Part shown: in pieces, positions 52,261 to 62,193 of the stretch
How positions within the stretch are numbered: position 1 is the stretch's first letter
Layout of the letters: the number at the start of each line of letters is the position of its first letter
Source of the DNA: Geobacter sp.
GTDB taxonomy: Bacteria > Desulfobacterota > Desulfuromonadia > Geobacterales > DSM-12255
Reading direction: 5' to 3'
Assembly (NCBI GenBank): GCA_009684525.1
Contig: WKKR01000001.1
Location: forward strand, 806,001-870,000
DNA: 64,000 nucleotides
Translations under genes and position numbers: made by a program
The notes under the pieces: model-generated
Databases searched by the model: none
The model's input: only the letters and a program-made list of their open reading frames with translations
Told to the model about the DNA's origin: nothing

Positions 52261-53625
52261 TCACTTTAAGCCAGAAACCGGCTCGGTGATTGAAAACTCG
52301 CGTCCATCACCGAAGTGGACGAAATGAAAAAGTACAATAACCATCGCAATTTGCCACCAAAAGAACTCATAATAAACCCTGGAAGTAAACAAACCTCCGA
52401 GTACTGATGCGGAAAATGAAATCCCCATTGCTAAAACCGCATAACTCAGAAAGGAGTTACAATCAGCACTACCTTTTAATACTACTGATGATTTATAGAC
52501 TTTCAGCCAAGTACTAAGACATAAACATAACCAAAGCAGCAATCCAAGTGGCCCTTGCTCCACCAATACAAGAAGATAGGAATTATGGGCTCCCCGTACT
52601 CCGGATTCCCCCTCAGCATGGACAGTCAATATTTCAGCCGGTAGATAATCCTTAGCCAATTGCTTGAAGCCTCCTGGACCTGCCCCAAATGGGTGATCAC
52701 CAACCATTTGAAGACCATAACGCCAAATCTCAAGCCTTCCGCTAGATAAAGTGTTCGCCTGCTGGTCATCTTCTACAGCTTCTTTAGCCTGTAACAAACT
52801 TGATATACGATCAATCATTTCCTGATCGGCCAAGTAAATGAAAATACCGATAAGCCCAACACCGACAATCATCATCCGTTTTCTCAACTTATTATCAGCA
52901 AGAAATAAAAATGCAGCTACAAATCCACCAGCAAGAGCAACAAATGATCCACGACTGTTACAAAGAACTATCGCATTGAATATGAAAGGTATACATATTA
53001 AACATAGTATGCGTTCATATCTTTTACCATTACAAAGAAAAGGTATCAGTAATGGAATAATACCAGCAAGCAATAGTCCAAATAAATTTGAACTTATAGA
53101 ATCTGCAGCTCCAATATTTTCAAGCCGTCCGTGAATTCTTTTGCCATTTAAATATGCGTTGATTGAAAGATAGGTTGAAAGCAATATGATCCATAACCAC
53201 AATAGCCTTAATTGCCATTCATACTTAATAATTTTTATTATTGCTATGCAGATTATGGTGTAAGAAGCTAATTGCACAAGAAATGTACGCGAAACATCTT
53301 GAAACCCAGAAATTGTAAACGTGATAATTGAAGTGAGTCCCAAAAAGAAAAAAACTAGATAAATTGTTTTGATGGGCCTGGATGAAAGACGATCTTTATG
53401 AAGCAACATTGACGTGAACAGTACTAATGTAGTGACATAACTCCAGTTTTGAAACGGAAGCATATCTGCCCACCAATTTATGGAAGGGTCAGGCGCATTA
53501 AAATAGATATGCGCGTAAACAAGGAGCCCCCAAAATGGTCCGCGGGTTAAAGCAAGAAAGTACCCCAGGCAGTTTATGAATATAAAAAGGAAAGCCATCA
53601 TTATATCAAATGTGTTTTCGCCCAA
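52261..53625 (-). CDS. O-antigen polymerase/ligase-like protein (Wzy-type, exosortase-associated)
   Basis: 454 residues if started at the TTG at 53625; an ATG 8 or 9 codons on is an alternative. About 11 membrane helices. A large periplasmic loop holds GAGPGGFKQLAKDYLPAE and VRGAHNSYLLVLVEQGPLGL, the Wzy_C/WaaL signature with its histidine. The N-terminal LTRGPFWGLLVYAHIYFNAP resembles the group named putative O-glycosylation ligase of exosortase A systems. It would either polymerise repeat units or join the glycan to an acceptor. The two roles cannot be told apart by sequence. Confidence 0.85.
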   Translation of the reverse strand: MGENTFDIMMAFLFIFINCLGYFLALTRGPFWGLLVYAHIYFNAPDPSINWWADMLPFQNWSYVTTLVLFTSMLLHKDRLSSRPIKTIYLVFFFLGLTSIITFTISGFQDVSRTFLVQLASYTIICIAIIKIIKYEWQLRLLWLWIILLSTYLSINAYLNGKRIHGRLENIGAADSISSNLFGLLLAGIIPLLIPFLCNGKRYERILCLICIPFIFNAIVLCNSRGSFVALAGGFVAAFLFLADNKLRKRMMIVGVGLIGIFIYLADQEMIDRISSLLQAKEAVEDDQQANTLSSGRLEIWRYGLQMVGDHPFGAGPGGFKQLAKDYLPAEILTVHAEGESGVRGAHNSYLLVLVEQGPLGLLLWLCLCLSTWLKVYKSSVVLKGSADCNSFLSYAVLAMGISFSASVLGGLFTSRVYYEFFWWQIAMVIVLFHFVHFGDGREFSITEPVSGLK

Positions 53626-53686
53626 ATGGCAGAAATACCAATTTCGGGAAAAGCAATAAGATCATTGGGCATTTCAAATCGCACAA

Positions 53687-55132
53687 TTACTTTCCTCTCT
53701 CGTATGTCGCCTTAACTAATTCTTGCCATATCAAAGTCTTGATCTGGAGTAAAACTTCTTCATAACTGCGGTTAGCGTCAACAATAATTATACCTTCTCG
53801 TTCAGTAATGCTATTGACCGCCTCAGCCTTCAGCATGTGAATATCAAGAGGGAGGTCGGTCTTTCGCTTCCTCAATTCATCAAAAGCTACCTTGAGAACA
53901 AAGATGCGATTAGGATAGACAAGATTTTGGTAATAAAGGGATTCTCTTTGAGAAAACCAACTATTGGATCCAAACAAGCGAGGACCATCCATAGGATTAG
54001 TCATTTTATGAAAATCCTTCATGGGGAATCTGTCCGACAGAACCAATATTCCTTTTGCGGCAAGCGCTTGAGCCTTAACAGCAGTTACGAACCTTTTGTG
54101 AGCAATGATTAACCATAAAAGTGCATTTAGTTCTTTGGAAAGGTGATTGAGGCTTAGCTTCTCAAGCTTCTGCACGATCCAAAATCCCATTTGAATAACT
54201 GATGACTTGGGGATACCATAATATGTTCGCTTAACAATGACCTTCCATGAGAGCCACGCCTCCAAGTCACCTATGAGTGTAGACTTCCCCGCCCCATCCG
54301 CACCTACTACAGCAAATACCTTTCCCCCATCACAAAAAGTTTTTTTCTTTGAGACGATAAATCTAGCTAGCAGTGGAAGCCGCTGAATATATTGACCAAT
54401 GTATTTTCCATACGCGGCAAAATTGTTTTGTCTCTGGTAACCCCTTAAGCCGTGCAAAATCTGTATTTTTCTTAAAGCAACTGATCTCGCTCTCAAACTA
54501 CCCTCAGACAGTTCACGAATAAAACCGAAAACTATATCTTCATGGAGAGGCAACCTACTTTCACGGTAGATTAATCTTGCCTTATCCAAGTCGGAGCATT
54601 TTATCAGTTCATCAAACTCTTCCTTGATATTGTCGGGAAACGGGATATAGCTATGCCCAAGAAAATCTTTAATTTGATGCTTGGCAAGTGAAACCAGATC
54701 GGTTTTCATATGGGCACGCAAAACGAGAACAATAAGCTCCAACTCAGGACAGGGGATCCATAACCCCTGCGAAGAAGGAATCAAGTGTCGGAAAAAAAGA
54801 GATTCCAAGGGAAGATGGTGGTTTTTTATAAACTTCTCACCCAAAACAAGGGCATAGTGCACATGCAAATGGATCAAGGTTCCGGTCGTCAGATCAAACC
54901 CAAGATAATCTTCCAGATTAGGGAATTGCTTTCCTGGAGGAGAGAGGATTTTTTTAAAACCAAAAATATCAATTGCCTGATTAAATAGTTTCTGAGATGA
55001 AAGTGCTACGAGGATGTCCAAATCGGTAGTACCAGTCAGAGACTTATCTAAGTTCAGATTGCTCTTCCAGTGACAGTATTGAACTCCATTACTGTTTAGG
55101 TATCCGAAAAAATTTTTACAAATTTTAAGCAT
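53687..55132 (-). CDS. Nucleotidyltransferase-like / thymidylate-kinase-like fusion protein
   Basis: 481 residues from the ATG at 55132; the open frame extends to a TTG at 55177. The first 200 residues begin with YCHWKSNLNLDKSLTGTTD followed by LDILV, resembling a nucleotidyltransferase-fold domain with its acidic pair. The C-terminal half is a P-loop kinase: VVGADGAGKSTLIGDLEAWL and later LVLSDRFPMKDFHKM and RIFVLKVAFDELRKRK. Such fusions are frequent in exopolysaccharide and exosortase loci, and their substrate is not known. By analogy with kinase and nucleotidyltransferase steps they may activate a sugar phosphate. It follows the glycosyltransferase gene at 55.2-56.0 kb, probably coupled. 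Confidence 0.75.
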   Translation of the reverse strand: MLKICKNFFGYLNSNGVQYCHWKSNLNLDKSLTGTTDLDILVALSSQKLFNQAIDIFGFKKILSPPGKQFPNLEDYLGFDLTTGTLIHLHVHYALVLGEKFIKNHHLPLESLFFRHLIPSSQGLWIPCPELELIVLVLRAHMKTDLVSLAKHQIKDFLGHSYIPFPDNIKEEFDELIKCSDLDKARLIYRESRLPLHEDIVFGFIRELSEGSLRARSVALRKIQILHGLRGYQRQNNFAAYGKYIGQYIQRLPLLARFIVSKKKTFCDGGKVFAVVGADGAGKSTLIGDLEAWLSWKVIVKRTYYGIPKSSVIQMGFWIVQKLEKLSLNHLSKELNALLWLIIAHKRFVTAVKAQALAAKGILVLSDRFPMKDFHKMTNPMDGPRLFGSNSWFSQRESLYYQNLVYPNRIFVLKVAFDELRKRKTDLPLDIHMLKAEAVNSITEREGIIIVDANRSYEEVLLQIKTLIWQELVKATYERGK

Positions 55133-55177
55133 AGCACCTAACTTTATTCGTAGACTTGAGACCCCAAGTGCTGTCAA

Positions 55178-55984
55178 TTACCGAGCAACGGGCTTTTTTC
55201 TCACCTTTGATACCAAATTGATAATTGGTACGATACATAAGCAAAACAGCCGTTTCTTCAAGTCGAAGGGATAAAAATGTCGTACTGATCCTTTAAAATG
55301 ATAAATCTTAGCACCAAGAGCTGTCGCTTCCATAAAGTAGTAGAAATTATAGACCTTCCCAGGAAAATACTTAACTCTAACTCCATTCAAGATATGTACA
55401 GTCCAAGCCTTCGGGTATTCATCAGGACACGACAGCCTATTGAGTGCCATCTGGTCATTCCCCAACTGCTCTGTCATACAAGCCCAATTCTCAACAAACT
55501 CGCGAGCCTTCGGAGTGGGTCGAAAAAAGATCACACCCGCATTGACATATTTTACAATATCCATATGCTCCCGATGCCAATCATTATCCAATTCCTCGAC
55601 ATCCCGAAGGGTAACACCAATGTCATAATCATCTGTGTCGACCTCGTCGATGCATCCACAAAGTTGGGCGTCACCGTCAAGATAGACTATCAGTTCATCA
55701 TGCTTTGCCATTGACAGTTTTACAATTTCTGGTTTAAAAAGAGATTTAGTCTTATAACCGCTTTTCACTTCTTTTTCATAATAACCTGTCGCTACAAAAC
55801 TCTCGTCTTCAATACTATACAACTCACCGATACCTAAATTCCCTAGATCGTAAACATCCATCTTGTACCCAAAATATTCTGACCTTTTGATGGTGTCTTC
55901 AATGAGTCTTCTGAAACTGAAATTTTTAAAAGCTTTACCTTCATGGGTTTCCTTGGCAGCATTCGCGCATGTTAGAATTACCAT
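55178..55984 (-). CDS. Glycosyltransferase (GT-A fold, GT8/nucleotide-sugar transferase-like)
   Basis: 268 residues. LIVYLDGDAQL provides a DxD metal site; VNAGVIFFRPTPKAREFVE, NDQMALNRL and the closing KIYHFKGSVRHFYPF are characteristic of GT8- and GT77-like enzymes, which use a nucleotide sugar and usually retain the anomeric configuration. The start ATG is at 55984. It is cytosolic and probably adds a sugar of the repeat unit. The sugar cannot be named. Confidence 0.82.
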   Translation of the reverse strand: MVILTCANAAKETHEGKAFKNFSFRRLIEDTIKRSEYFGYKMDVYDLGNLGIGELYSIEDESFVATGYYEKEVKSGYKTKSLFKPEIVKLSMAKHDELIVYLDGDAQLCGCIDEVDTDDYDIGVTLRDVEELDNDWHREHMDIVKYVNAGVIFFRPTPKAREFVENWACMTEQLGNDQMALNRLSCPDEYPKAWTVHILNGVRVKYFPGKVYNFYYFMEATALGAKIYHFKGSVRHFYPFDLKKRLFCLCIVPIINLVSKVRKKPVAR

Positions 55985-56000
55985 TTTTGCCTCACCCTTA

Positions 56001-57128
56001 TTAAATTATGGAATCCGTCAATAAACGCTCATAGAGAAGACCATACTCCCTGGCCATCCTGCTTGCAGAATAATAAGTATTCACATGATCATATGCGGCA
56101 TTAACTAACTTTTGAGTCAATTGCGGTTCAGATACCAAACTAAGTAGCGCCTGAGCTAGGTCACTGGCATTATTGGTCTCAAATAGCAAACCAGTACATT
56201 TGTGATCTACCAAATAACGACACCCCGGAATATCGGAGGCCACTACCGGCACCCTTGCCGCCATAGCCTCCATTAGACACCTCGGTATCCCCTCTGATTC
56301 TGAGGGGAGAACAAACGCATCAAACCCTCTTAAAAAGTTTAACCGATCAGGGCGAAACCCAAAAAATTTAACCCTTTCACAAAGCCCCAAGCGTTGAGAC
56401 AGTGACTTAAATTCATCACCTTGCTCACCATCGCCGATTATAGCAAGGCGCCAATTGTCCATACCCGGCTCTAAAAGAGACGTCAAAAGAGTTTCGATTC
56501 CCTTTCCAGAGATAAGTCGTCCAATATATCCAGCAATTAAAGTCCCTTCTTCTTTCCAACGTCTCATTTCTTCGGCAACCGAATCGATGGTTTCGATTTC
56601 AAGAATATCAACACCATTGGGAATCAAGTAAAGCTTTTTTGCTAATCTAGGAATTTTACGAAGTGGCTCCGCCATTGTCTTTGATAAGGGGACAACCGCA
56701 TCGCAGAACGGAAATATTAATCGATCAATGATTTCATAGCAGAACAACTTTAAATCCGGTTTTTTTGTCCAGCCATGCGGGGTGGATATTACCTTACAGG
56801 CTGTTCCCTTGGTCGCAATAATACCTATAAGATCAGATTTATATCCATGGGTATGAAGAATATCAATACTGTTACTTTTGATAAACTGCCTGACAAGTCC
56901 AACTGCATGCAAATTAAACCTGCCAAAACCTTCAAAAATGACGGTTTTAAATCCCGACACCTCAGCCTCTTGGCAAAGATCTACTTGCTGCAGAGGTGAA
57001 TCCTTAATCGCACCAACCCATAAGTCAAGATGATCAAGGGGCAAACTTCTTATTAGAGCTAAGATCCATCGCTCAGCGCCATATAGCCCCGTTGAAGCTC
57101 CCAGCTGAAGGACTTTAATCTGTTTCAC
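56001..57128 (-). CDS. Family 4-type glycosyltransferase
   Basis: 375 residues from the GTG at 57128; a TTG at 57164 is also open. GT-B fold: the N-terminal GASTGLYGAERWILAL and DILHTHGYKSDLIG bind the acceptor, the C-terminal AGYIGRLISGKGIETLL and VLPSESEGIPRCLMEAMA with the E-x7-E pattern bind the nucleotide sugar. It is a retaining enzyme of the GT4 family, acting in the cytosol on a lipid-linked chain. It follows the GT2 gene at 57.3 kb after a 108-base gap. Confidence 0.9.
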   Translation of the reverse strand: MKQIKVLQLGASTGLYGAERWILALIRSLPLDHLDLWVGAIKDSPLQQVDLCQEAEVSGFKTVIFEGFGRFNLHAVGLVRQFIKSNSIDILHTHGYKSDLIGIIATKGTACKVISTPHGWTKKPDLKLFCYEIIDRLIFPFCDAVVPLSKTMAEPLRKIPRLAKKLYLIPNGVDILEIETIDSVAEEMRRWKEEGTLIAGYIGRLISGKGIETLLTSLLEPGMDNWRLAIIGDGEQGDEFKSLSQRLGLCERVKFFGFRPDRLNFLRGFDAFVLPSESEGIPRCLMEAMAARVPVVASDIPGCRYLVDHKCTGLLFETNNASDLAQALLSLVSEPQLTQKLVNAAYDHVNTYYSASRMAREYGLLYERLLTDSII

Positions 57129-57272
57129 TTTAATAGCCTGCTTATCCACTGGAATCAGTATCAATTGCGATCAACTTATTCTATTCAGTCACTTCACGCA
57201 CTGATGATAGCGATAAAAATTCCTGCATGAGGAATGTTTCTGTAATAGAACAAAAATACACTCTCAAGACTA

Positions 57273-58211
57273 TTATAATCGAAAAACAGCCAATCCACGG
57301 GCAAAGAAGTACACATTAATCAATAAATACAATTGAAATACATAAACAGGCCTGACACTCCTATTCTTATAGCAAGCAAGCACCATAAAAGGTGATTGCC
57401 ATATCAAGAATATAATAATTGCATAATGCAGGCATTCTTTACCATTAACAAATAATGCAATGACACATAACATAAAAGATAATGCAAAAAGACAGTGAAT
57501 AAAAGGCAAGATTAAACTTGGCATTTCATTCCATTGAAGTCCGTGGCTCATCACACCTGATAAATTGCTTTTGCCACGCCATTTTTCTTTCCTAAAAAAA
57601 TCTCCTACAGTCGCAGGTTCTCGGTGGTGAACAGCAACTATCCTATTATCACAGAGCAATCGACCTATCTTTTTTAGTCTTGCAGAAAGGTCATAATCTT
57701 CACAAGTAATCAACGTCTCGTCAAACCCTCCTACCTCTTCAAAAGCCTTCTTTAACACAAAAACATTCGCAGATTCATGCCAATTTACCTCTTGAATCTG
57801 GCACTTTTTCTCTCTTATCGCAAACCAACTTGTTTGCACCCATGTTGCATTTTCGGGAATAACTGCAGGACTGCCAAAAGATACAACTTCATTTTGATCT
57901 TTATAAACTAAGGCGTTTTTGAGCCATTTATTGTCAACTGTGCAATCCGCATCCAAAAAGGCGAGAATATCTCCAGCAGCTTGAGTAGCTCCAAAATTTC
58001 GAAGAGCCGAAATGGTTAAATCAGGCTTCTCAAAAACTGTGGCACCTTTGGCTTTTGCAATAGAGACTGTCTTATCAGTTGAACCATTATCAACAACAAT
58101 AACTTCAAAAGTTAAACCTTCAGTATCCATAGCATTTATGGAATCAAGACACATGCTAATATATTTCTCTTCATTTTTGGCTGGTATAATTATTGTAAAA
58201 TCCATTTGCAT
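57273..58211 (-). CDS. Family 2 glycosyltransferase with C-terminal membrane helices
   Basis: 312 residues from the ATG at 58211 (AAGG upstream); a longer frame to 58253 overlaps the preceding gene. FTIIIPAKNEEKYISMCLDS and LAFLDADCTVD (DAD metal site) with CEDYDLSARLKKIG define a GT2 enzyme. Three hydrophobic segments at the C-terminus (SLILPFIHCLFALSFMLCV and others) would hold it at the inner membrane. It is a likely inverting transferase on a polyprenyl-linked intermediate, and it follows the other GT2 gene with 7 bases overlap or contact. Confidence 0.9.
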   Translation of the reverse strand: MQMDFTIIIPAKNEEKYISMCLDSINAMDTEGLTFEVIVVDNGSTDKTVSIAKAKGATVFEKPDLTISALRNFGATQAAGDILAFLDADCTVDNKWLKNALVYKDQNEVVSFGSPAVIPENATWVQTSWFAIREKKCQIQEVNWHESANVFVLKKAFEEVGGFDETLITCEDYDLSARLKKIGRLLCDNRIVAVHHREPATVGDFFRKEKWRGKSNLSGVMSHGLQWNEMPSLILPFIHCLFALSFMLCVIALFVNGKECLHYAIIIFLIWQSPFMVLACYKNRSVRPVYVFQLYLLINVYFFARGLAVFRL

Positions 58212-58218
58212 CAAAACC

Positions 58219-59031
58219 TTATGGAGCTTTAAACTTTGGTCCAACGAACACATAGCGATGTTTAATGAATAAATATATAAGCCCTTTTACATGTTCAATT
58301 TTTGCTTTATTAAACTTAAAACCACGTGAAATTTCTTGCGTATGATGGATAACATGTACTGCAGGAAAGTAAAGAATACGGTATCCTTTTTCCCAAATTC
58401 GCAGACAATAATCTACATCCTCAGGAGCATAGAAGATCTTTTCATCGAGTAATCCCACTGTTTCCAACACCTCACTCCGAAACAGCCAAAGTGCAGATAT
58501 TGCGTAATCAACATCGCGTTTTTCCGTGTTATCTATGGCCGCACTCTCCTCAGCTGCCTCAATCTGCCGAAGGCGAAAATATCGGTTGATCTTATGCATC
58601 AAGGTTGGAAAACGATCCGTAGATTTTTGCCAGCGACCGCTCGGATAGAGAATTTGCGGGACAACCATCCCAACCTTAGGTTCCTCGCATAGAACTTCTA
58701 TCAGCTTTGGGAACACCCCAGGAATTGCCTCAACATCCGAATCCATAACACATATATACACACCCCGAACCATCCGCAGGGCAGCGTTGCGAGAAACTGT
58801 CGTTCCAAGATTCGTTTTGAAGAAAATTGGAATGACTACCCCTTGCATTGTCTTCTCGTATACCTTCAAAATATCGGCTGTAGTATCGCGGGAACCATTG
58901 TCGACGACAAAAATCTCGAATGAAAGTCCAGTCCCCTCCAAACTTACCAAAAGTGAATCAAGACATCTAGAGATGTAGCTTTCCGAGTTCCAAGTAAGGA
59001 TGACAAAAGAGACATCTACTGCCGCAATCAT
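58219..59031 (-). CDS. Family 2 glycosyltransferase (rhamnosyltransferase-like)
   Basis: 270 residues. The ATG at 59031 overlaps the FemAB stop (ATGA), which favours it over the longer frame to 59094. VSFVILTWNSESYISRCLDS, CVMDSDVEAIPG and FYAPEDVDYCLRIWEKGYR are the GT2 donor- and acceptor-site motifs; the DSD binds the metal. The pattern resembles enzymes that add rhamnose or similar deoxysugars, but the donor is not certain. It has no membrane helix. Confidence 0.9.
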   Translation of the reverse strand: MIAAVDVSFVILTWNSESYISRCLDSLLVSLEGTGLSFEIFVVDNGSRDTTADILKVYEKTMQGVVIPIFFKTNLGTTVSRNAALRMVRGVYICVMDSDVEAIPGVFPKLIEVLCEEPKVGMVVPQILYPSGRWQKSTDRFPTLMHKINRYFRLRQIEAAEESAAIDNTEKRDVDYAISALWLFRSEVLETVGLLDEKIFYAPEDVDYCLRIWEKGYRILYFPAVHVIHHTQEISRGFKFNKAKIEHVKGLIYLFIKHRYVFVGPKFKAP

Positions 59032-60059
59032 GGGATACTCCGCACAATTCGCGGCCCCAATATCCGTGTCACCCAAACAGGGAGCCTTTTCCAAACACTG
59101 ATTGCAATGCCAAACTTTGGATTATTCGGATTCAGATTCGGCAGTTGCTTTTCCTCTGCCAACAGATACTGCCAGTAAAGTTGTACTGGTTCTGCTCCCC
59201 ATTGTTTCTTAAAATTGTAGGTACCTTCATTAGGTGTGGAACGACCGAAATCGAATTTTGAAAACCCTTTTCCGATAGCAAACCTTATCGCCTCCCAATA
59301 CAGCATATTATTGGGACAATAGTTCCTGTAATCAGCTATGGACGAAGCCCACGGGATTTCAATAGTGTCCCTGAACCAGATGGCAATCCCAGCAGCGATG
59401 ACCTTCCCCTTATGCCTAACTGCAATAATTCGACTTGAGTCAGGAAACTCTTCTAGCACGTTCTTGAAAAACTCCTTAGAATAAACTGGAGTTCCAAGGT
59501 CTCGCATATTGCGGACAAAGACATCATAAAAACCATCGAGTAAGTCCAAATGGCCGATTATAGGCTCAAGTCCGCTCTTCTCTGCTTTTCGAATCTGGTT
59601 TCTAAGTTTTGCATTGAACCCTTTCCACTGAGCAGACTCATCCTGGTTCAGAGAAAGGATCATTGTTACCTTGCGTTTCCGTGACGGAAGTTGTTCTTTC
59701 TCAGACCCGATATGACGTAGTTCGACGTGATCTGAACCGAGTGATTGACGAAGTGCCTCAGTTTCTCTAAGCAGAGCAATCTCTGCGTCAGTAGAATCAC
59801 ATAACAGTCCGCCATAATTAACAAAGGGCAATGAAACTAGGGAATTGCCAAATAGCATGCTTTTCATATGGACAAGCGGCAATATACCAGAGACCAATCC
59901 ACTGTCTGCCCACAACACCAGGTAATAGCACGGGTGACCGAAGCTGTTTTCTATTATCTTACGCCAAGAATATTGATGGTAGGATGTGGCGGATGGATGA
60001 CGAGATATGAAATCATCCCAAATTTGATGTTCTTCATTACCTATGCAACAAATATTCAT
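59028..60059 (-). CDS. FemAB family XrtA/PEP-CTERM system-associated protein
   Basis: 343 residues of double-GNAT (FemAB) fold. ATSYHQYSWRKIIENSFGH, FVNYGGLL, GFNAKLRNQIRKAEKSGLEP and the closing FDFGRSTPNEGTYNFKKQWG are those of the FemAB-like proteins that always accompany XrtA exosortase-type exopolysaccharide operons. The acyl donor is unknown; the family could add an amino acid from aminoacyl-tRNA or an acyl group. The start overlaps the deacetylase stop by 4 bases, and the end overlaps the GT2 gene. Confidence 0.92.
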   Translation of the reverse strand: MNICCIGNEEHQIWDDFISRHPSATSYHQYSWRKIIENSFGHPCYYLVLWADSGLVSGILPLVHMKSMLFGNSLVSLPFVNYGGLLCDSTDAEIALLRETEALRQSLGSDHVELRHIGSEKEQLPSRKRKVTMILSLNQDESAQWKGFNAKLRNQIRKAEKSGLEPIIGHLDLLDGFYDVFVRNMRDLGTPVYSKEFFKNVLEEFPDSSRIIAVRHKGKVIAAGIAIWFRDTIEIPWASSIADYRNYCPNNMLYWEAIRFAIGKGFSKFDFGRSTPNEGTYNFKKQWGAEPVQLYWQYLLAEEKQLPNLNPNNPKFGIAISVWKRLPVWVTRILGPRIVRSIP

Positions 60060-60901
60060 ACAGTTACTGCCAGAGTTTCAGTCATTGTACTAAAATTCAA
60101 CGATCCGATAATGTGCTTCACTTTGTCCTCTGTTCCGGCAAGATTGAGGTAGTGCCGAAACCGGGACTTTAAACCCGCCTTAATGCGAGGCTGTTGGGGG
60201 TCAATTTCCCATGGATGGAAATAAAGGACTGCGGGTTGATTCTCAATTATATTTATTGAACGAATGGCTCGCACAAGAAATTGAGCGGGGAACAGTCTTA
60301 GGTACCCTCCACCTGCTATAGGAAGGCGGAATTCCTTTTTACCGAAGCTGATCGGATATGTTGTCAGTGGAAATTCCATTATAGAACCAGCTTCACGTTT
60401 GATACAATGAGGGAAACGTGGTGAATTCGGCACACCATATGTATCGTGGTAGACTGGGAATATACTAGAATCATAGGTAAAACCTTCTTCAATGAGTATA
60501 TCCAGAGCCCAGAGCGATTTTTCAGTTATTGAGTAACTTGGGGCACGGTATCCGAAAACTCTAGATCCAATCAACTCCTCAATTATCCCTTTAGCACGCC
60601 TGAGGTCTTCCCTGAATCGTTCTGGCCCAATATCATATATCAACTCATGTCCGTAACCATGACAAGCTATCTCGTGCCCCCTGCGCTGAATTTCTCTTAT
60701 CAGACCCGACTCTCTTTCGGCTACCCAACCCAGGATAAAAAATGTTGCTTTTAGATTATTAGCATCAAGCATCTCCAGAATACGAAGGGTATTATCAACA
60801 ACCCGGAGCGGAATTAAATCCCATTTGTCACGTGATAAATATGGTGCAAATGCATTAACTTGAAAATAATCCTCCACATCTATGGTCAATGCATTAAGCA
60901 T
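60056..60901 (-). CDS. XrtA system polysaccharide deacetylase
   Basis: 281 residues. ALTIDVEDYFQVNAFAPY at the N-terminus (D in the catalytic place), HEIACHGYGHEL with the metal histidines, FGYRAPSYSITEKS and the C-terminal VLYFHPWEIDPQQPRIKAG (DUF3473 part) define the subgroup specific to XrtA loci. It acts on the exopolysaccharide or its lipid-linked units. The start touches the end of the beta-barrel gene (60901), so the genes are coupled. Confidence 0.94.
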   Translation of the reverse strand: MLNALTIDVEDYFQVNAFAPYLSRDKWDLIPLRVVDNTLRILEMLDANNLKATFFILGWVAERESGLIREIQRRGHEIACHGYGHELIYDIGPERFREDLRRAKGIIEELIGSRVFGYRAPSYSITEKSLWALDILIEEGFTYDSSIFPVYHDTYGVPNSPRFPHCIKREAGSIMEFPLTTYPISFGKKEFRLPIAGGGYLRLFPAQFLVRAIRSINIIENQPAVLYFHPWEIDPQQPRIKAGLKSRFRHYLNLAGTEDKVKHIIGSLNFSTMTETLAVTV

Positions 60902-62193
60902 TACTGGTTGAAAACCTTTGATATATCTAAAATAACTCGATTCCCATGCATGTTGTCAGTGGTAATCTGTGCAGACTCATAGTTGGCATAACCATAAGAC
61001 ATTCCAATGGAAAGGTTGTTCCCAAATGAATATCTGAGTCCACTGTCAACATAATATCTTTTGGTTGTGCCATTGAGAGTAAGATCTCTGTAATTCACGA
61101 AATTGAAGCTTAGTCTACAGTCCAAATGTTCCATTATTTCATAAACTCCGTTCATGCCGGCAACCAGCCGCTCACCTGTCTTGACATCTGTTTTGCCATC
61201 AAAATATTCTGAATATGACGAGTTAACTGTAATAGTGCCCTTCTTCAGACTTTTCTGAATTGTCAAGAATCCATAAATATTTTCCCTTAGAGAACCACCA
61301 AGAGGATCATCGGCATATCTTACACTGGAAGATAACGCAGCTGTAACTGTATCAAATGTGTGAGTTATCCCAATATTCCAATACGGGCTGGTTGTATAAG
61401 CATTTGTATCGACACTGTCATACTCTTCACTTGTAATTCCTCCCTGGGCTGTAATAAACGACCTTTCTGCATATTCGTAACGTGTCCCGATAGTCGCTTC
61501 ATGTCGATAAAACTTAAAAGTATTGGCAAGTTCTCTGTCCAATCTATATGAGCTGTTAAGGAAAAACTTGGACGTCATTTCATACGATGCATCAATAAAA
61601 CCTGAGTGCTGTTTCCTTGATTCTGCATTTGTATATTTATACCATGTATCTATATAGGTGTAACCAGTGCGGACAGTCACTGAAGCTGATGGATGCAAAA
61701 CAAAGTACGGAGAAGCAGTGAATACGTTGGAATCAGTTTGATTAACAAAAAGGCTGTCACTGGTAGTAGTCCTGGTAACATCCAGTGAAACGCGACTATA
61801 TGTATCTCTTAAATCGATAAACATAAAATTATCTATTAGCCTGATAGTACTGGTCCCGGTAAAATTATGAGTTTCCTCATCTTCACGAAGCCTTTTTGCA
61901 TATCGGCGGAAATCGAAGCCATAGGAAAGATCCCAATCCCATAATGGAGCAGTATAGCGAAAAGCAATGCCAGGTTGAATGCGTGATATATAATCTGTCT
62001 TACGGTCTGTCTCAGTTTGAAAAAGGTTATCGTTATACTCTTCGCTGACATCAATTCTAGGAACAATCTGATATTCGGCGCACGCGGGTTCAACCAAAGA
62101 AAATAACACCAAACAAAAAACTGTAATCGCGTTATTCCGTAGCTTTCTCAAATTATTTCTACATGTCCGATCATATGACTTATCAAAAAACAT
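60901..62193 (-). CDS. Outer-membrane beta-barrel protein of the exopolysaccharide export system
   Basis: 430 residues. A signal peptide (ITVFCLVLFSLVEPACA) is followed by repeated amphipathic beta strands (IVPRIDVSEEYNDNLFQT, IRLIDNFMFIDLRDTYSR, SASVTVRTGYTY and others) and a closing aromatic strand near the C-terminus. It resembles the hypothetical beta-barrel set found in XrtA loci (TIGR03016-type). It probably forms the outer-membrane part or helps to hold the polymer. Its start coincides with the ATPase stop. Confidence 0.85.
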   Translation of the reverse strand: MFFDKSYDRTCRNNLRKLRNNAITVFCLVLFSLVEPACAEYQIVPRIDVSEEYNDNLFQTETDRKTDYISRIQPGIAFRYTAPLWDWDLSYGFDFRRYAKRLREDEETHNFTGTSTIRLIDNFMFIDLRDTYSRVSLDVTRTTTSDSLFVNQTDSNVFTASPYFVLHPSASVTVRTGYTYIDTWYKYTNAESRKQHSGFIDASYEMTSKFFLNSSYRLDRELANTFKFYRHEATIGTRYEYAERSFITAQGGITSEEYDSVDTNAYTTSPYWNIGITHTFDTVTAALSSSVRYADDPLGGSLRENIYGFLTIQKSLKKGTITVNSSYSEYFDGKTDVKTGERLVAGMNGVYEIMEHLDCRLSFNFVNYRDLTLNGTTKRYYVDSGLRYSFGNNLSIGMSYGYANYESAQITTDNMHGNRVILDISKVFNQ

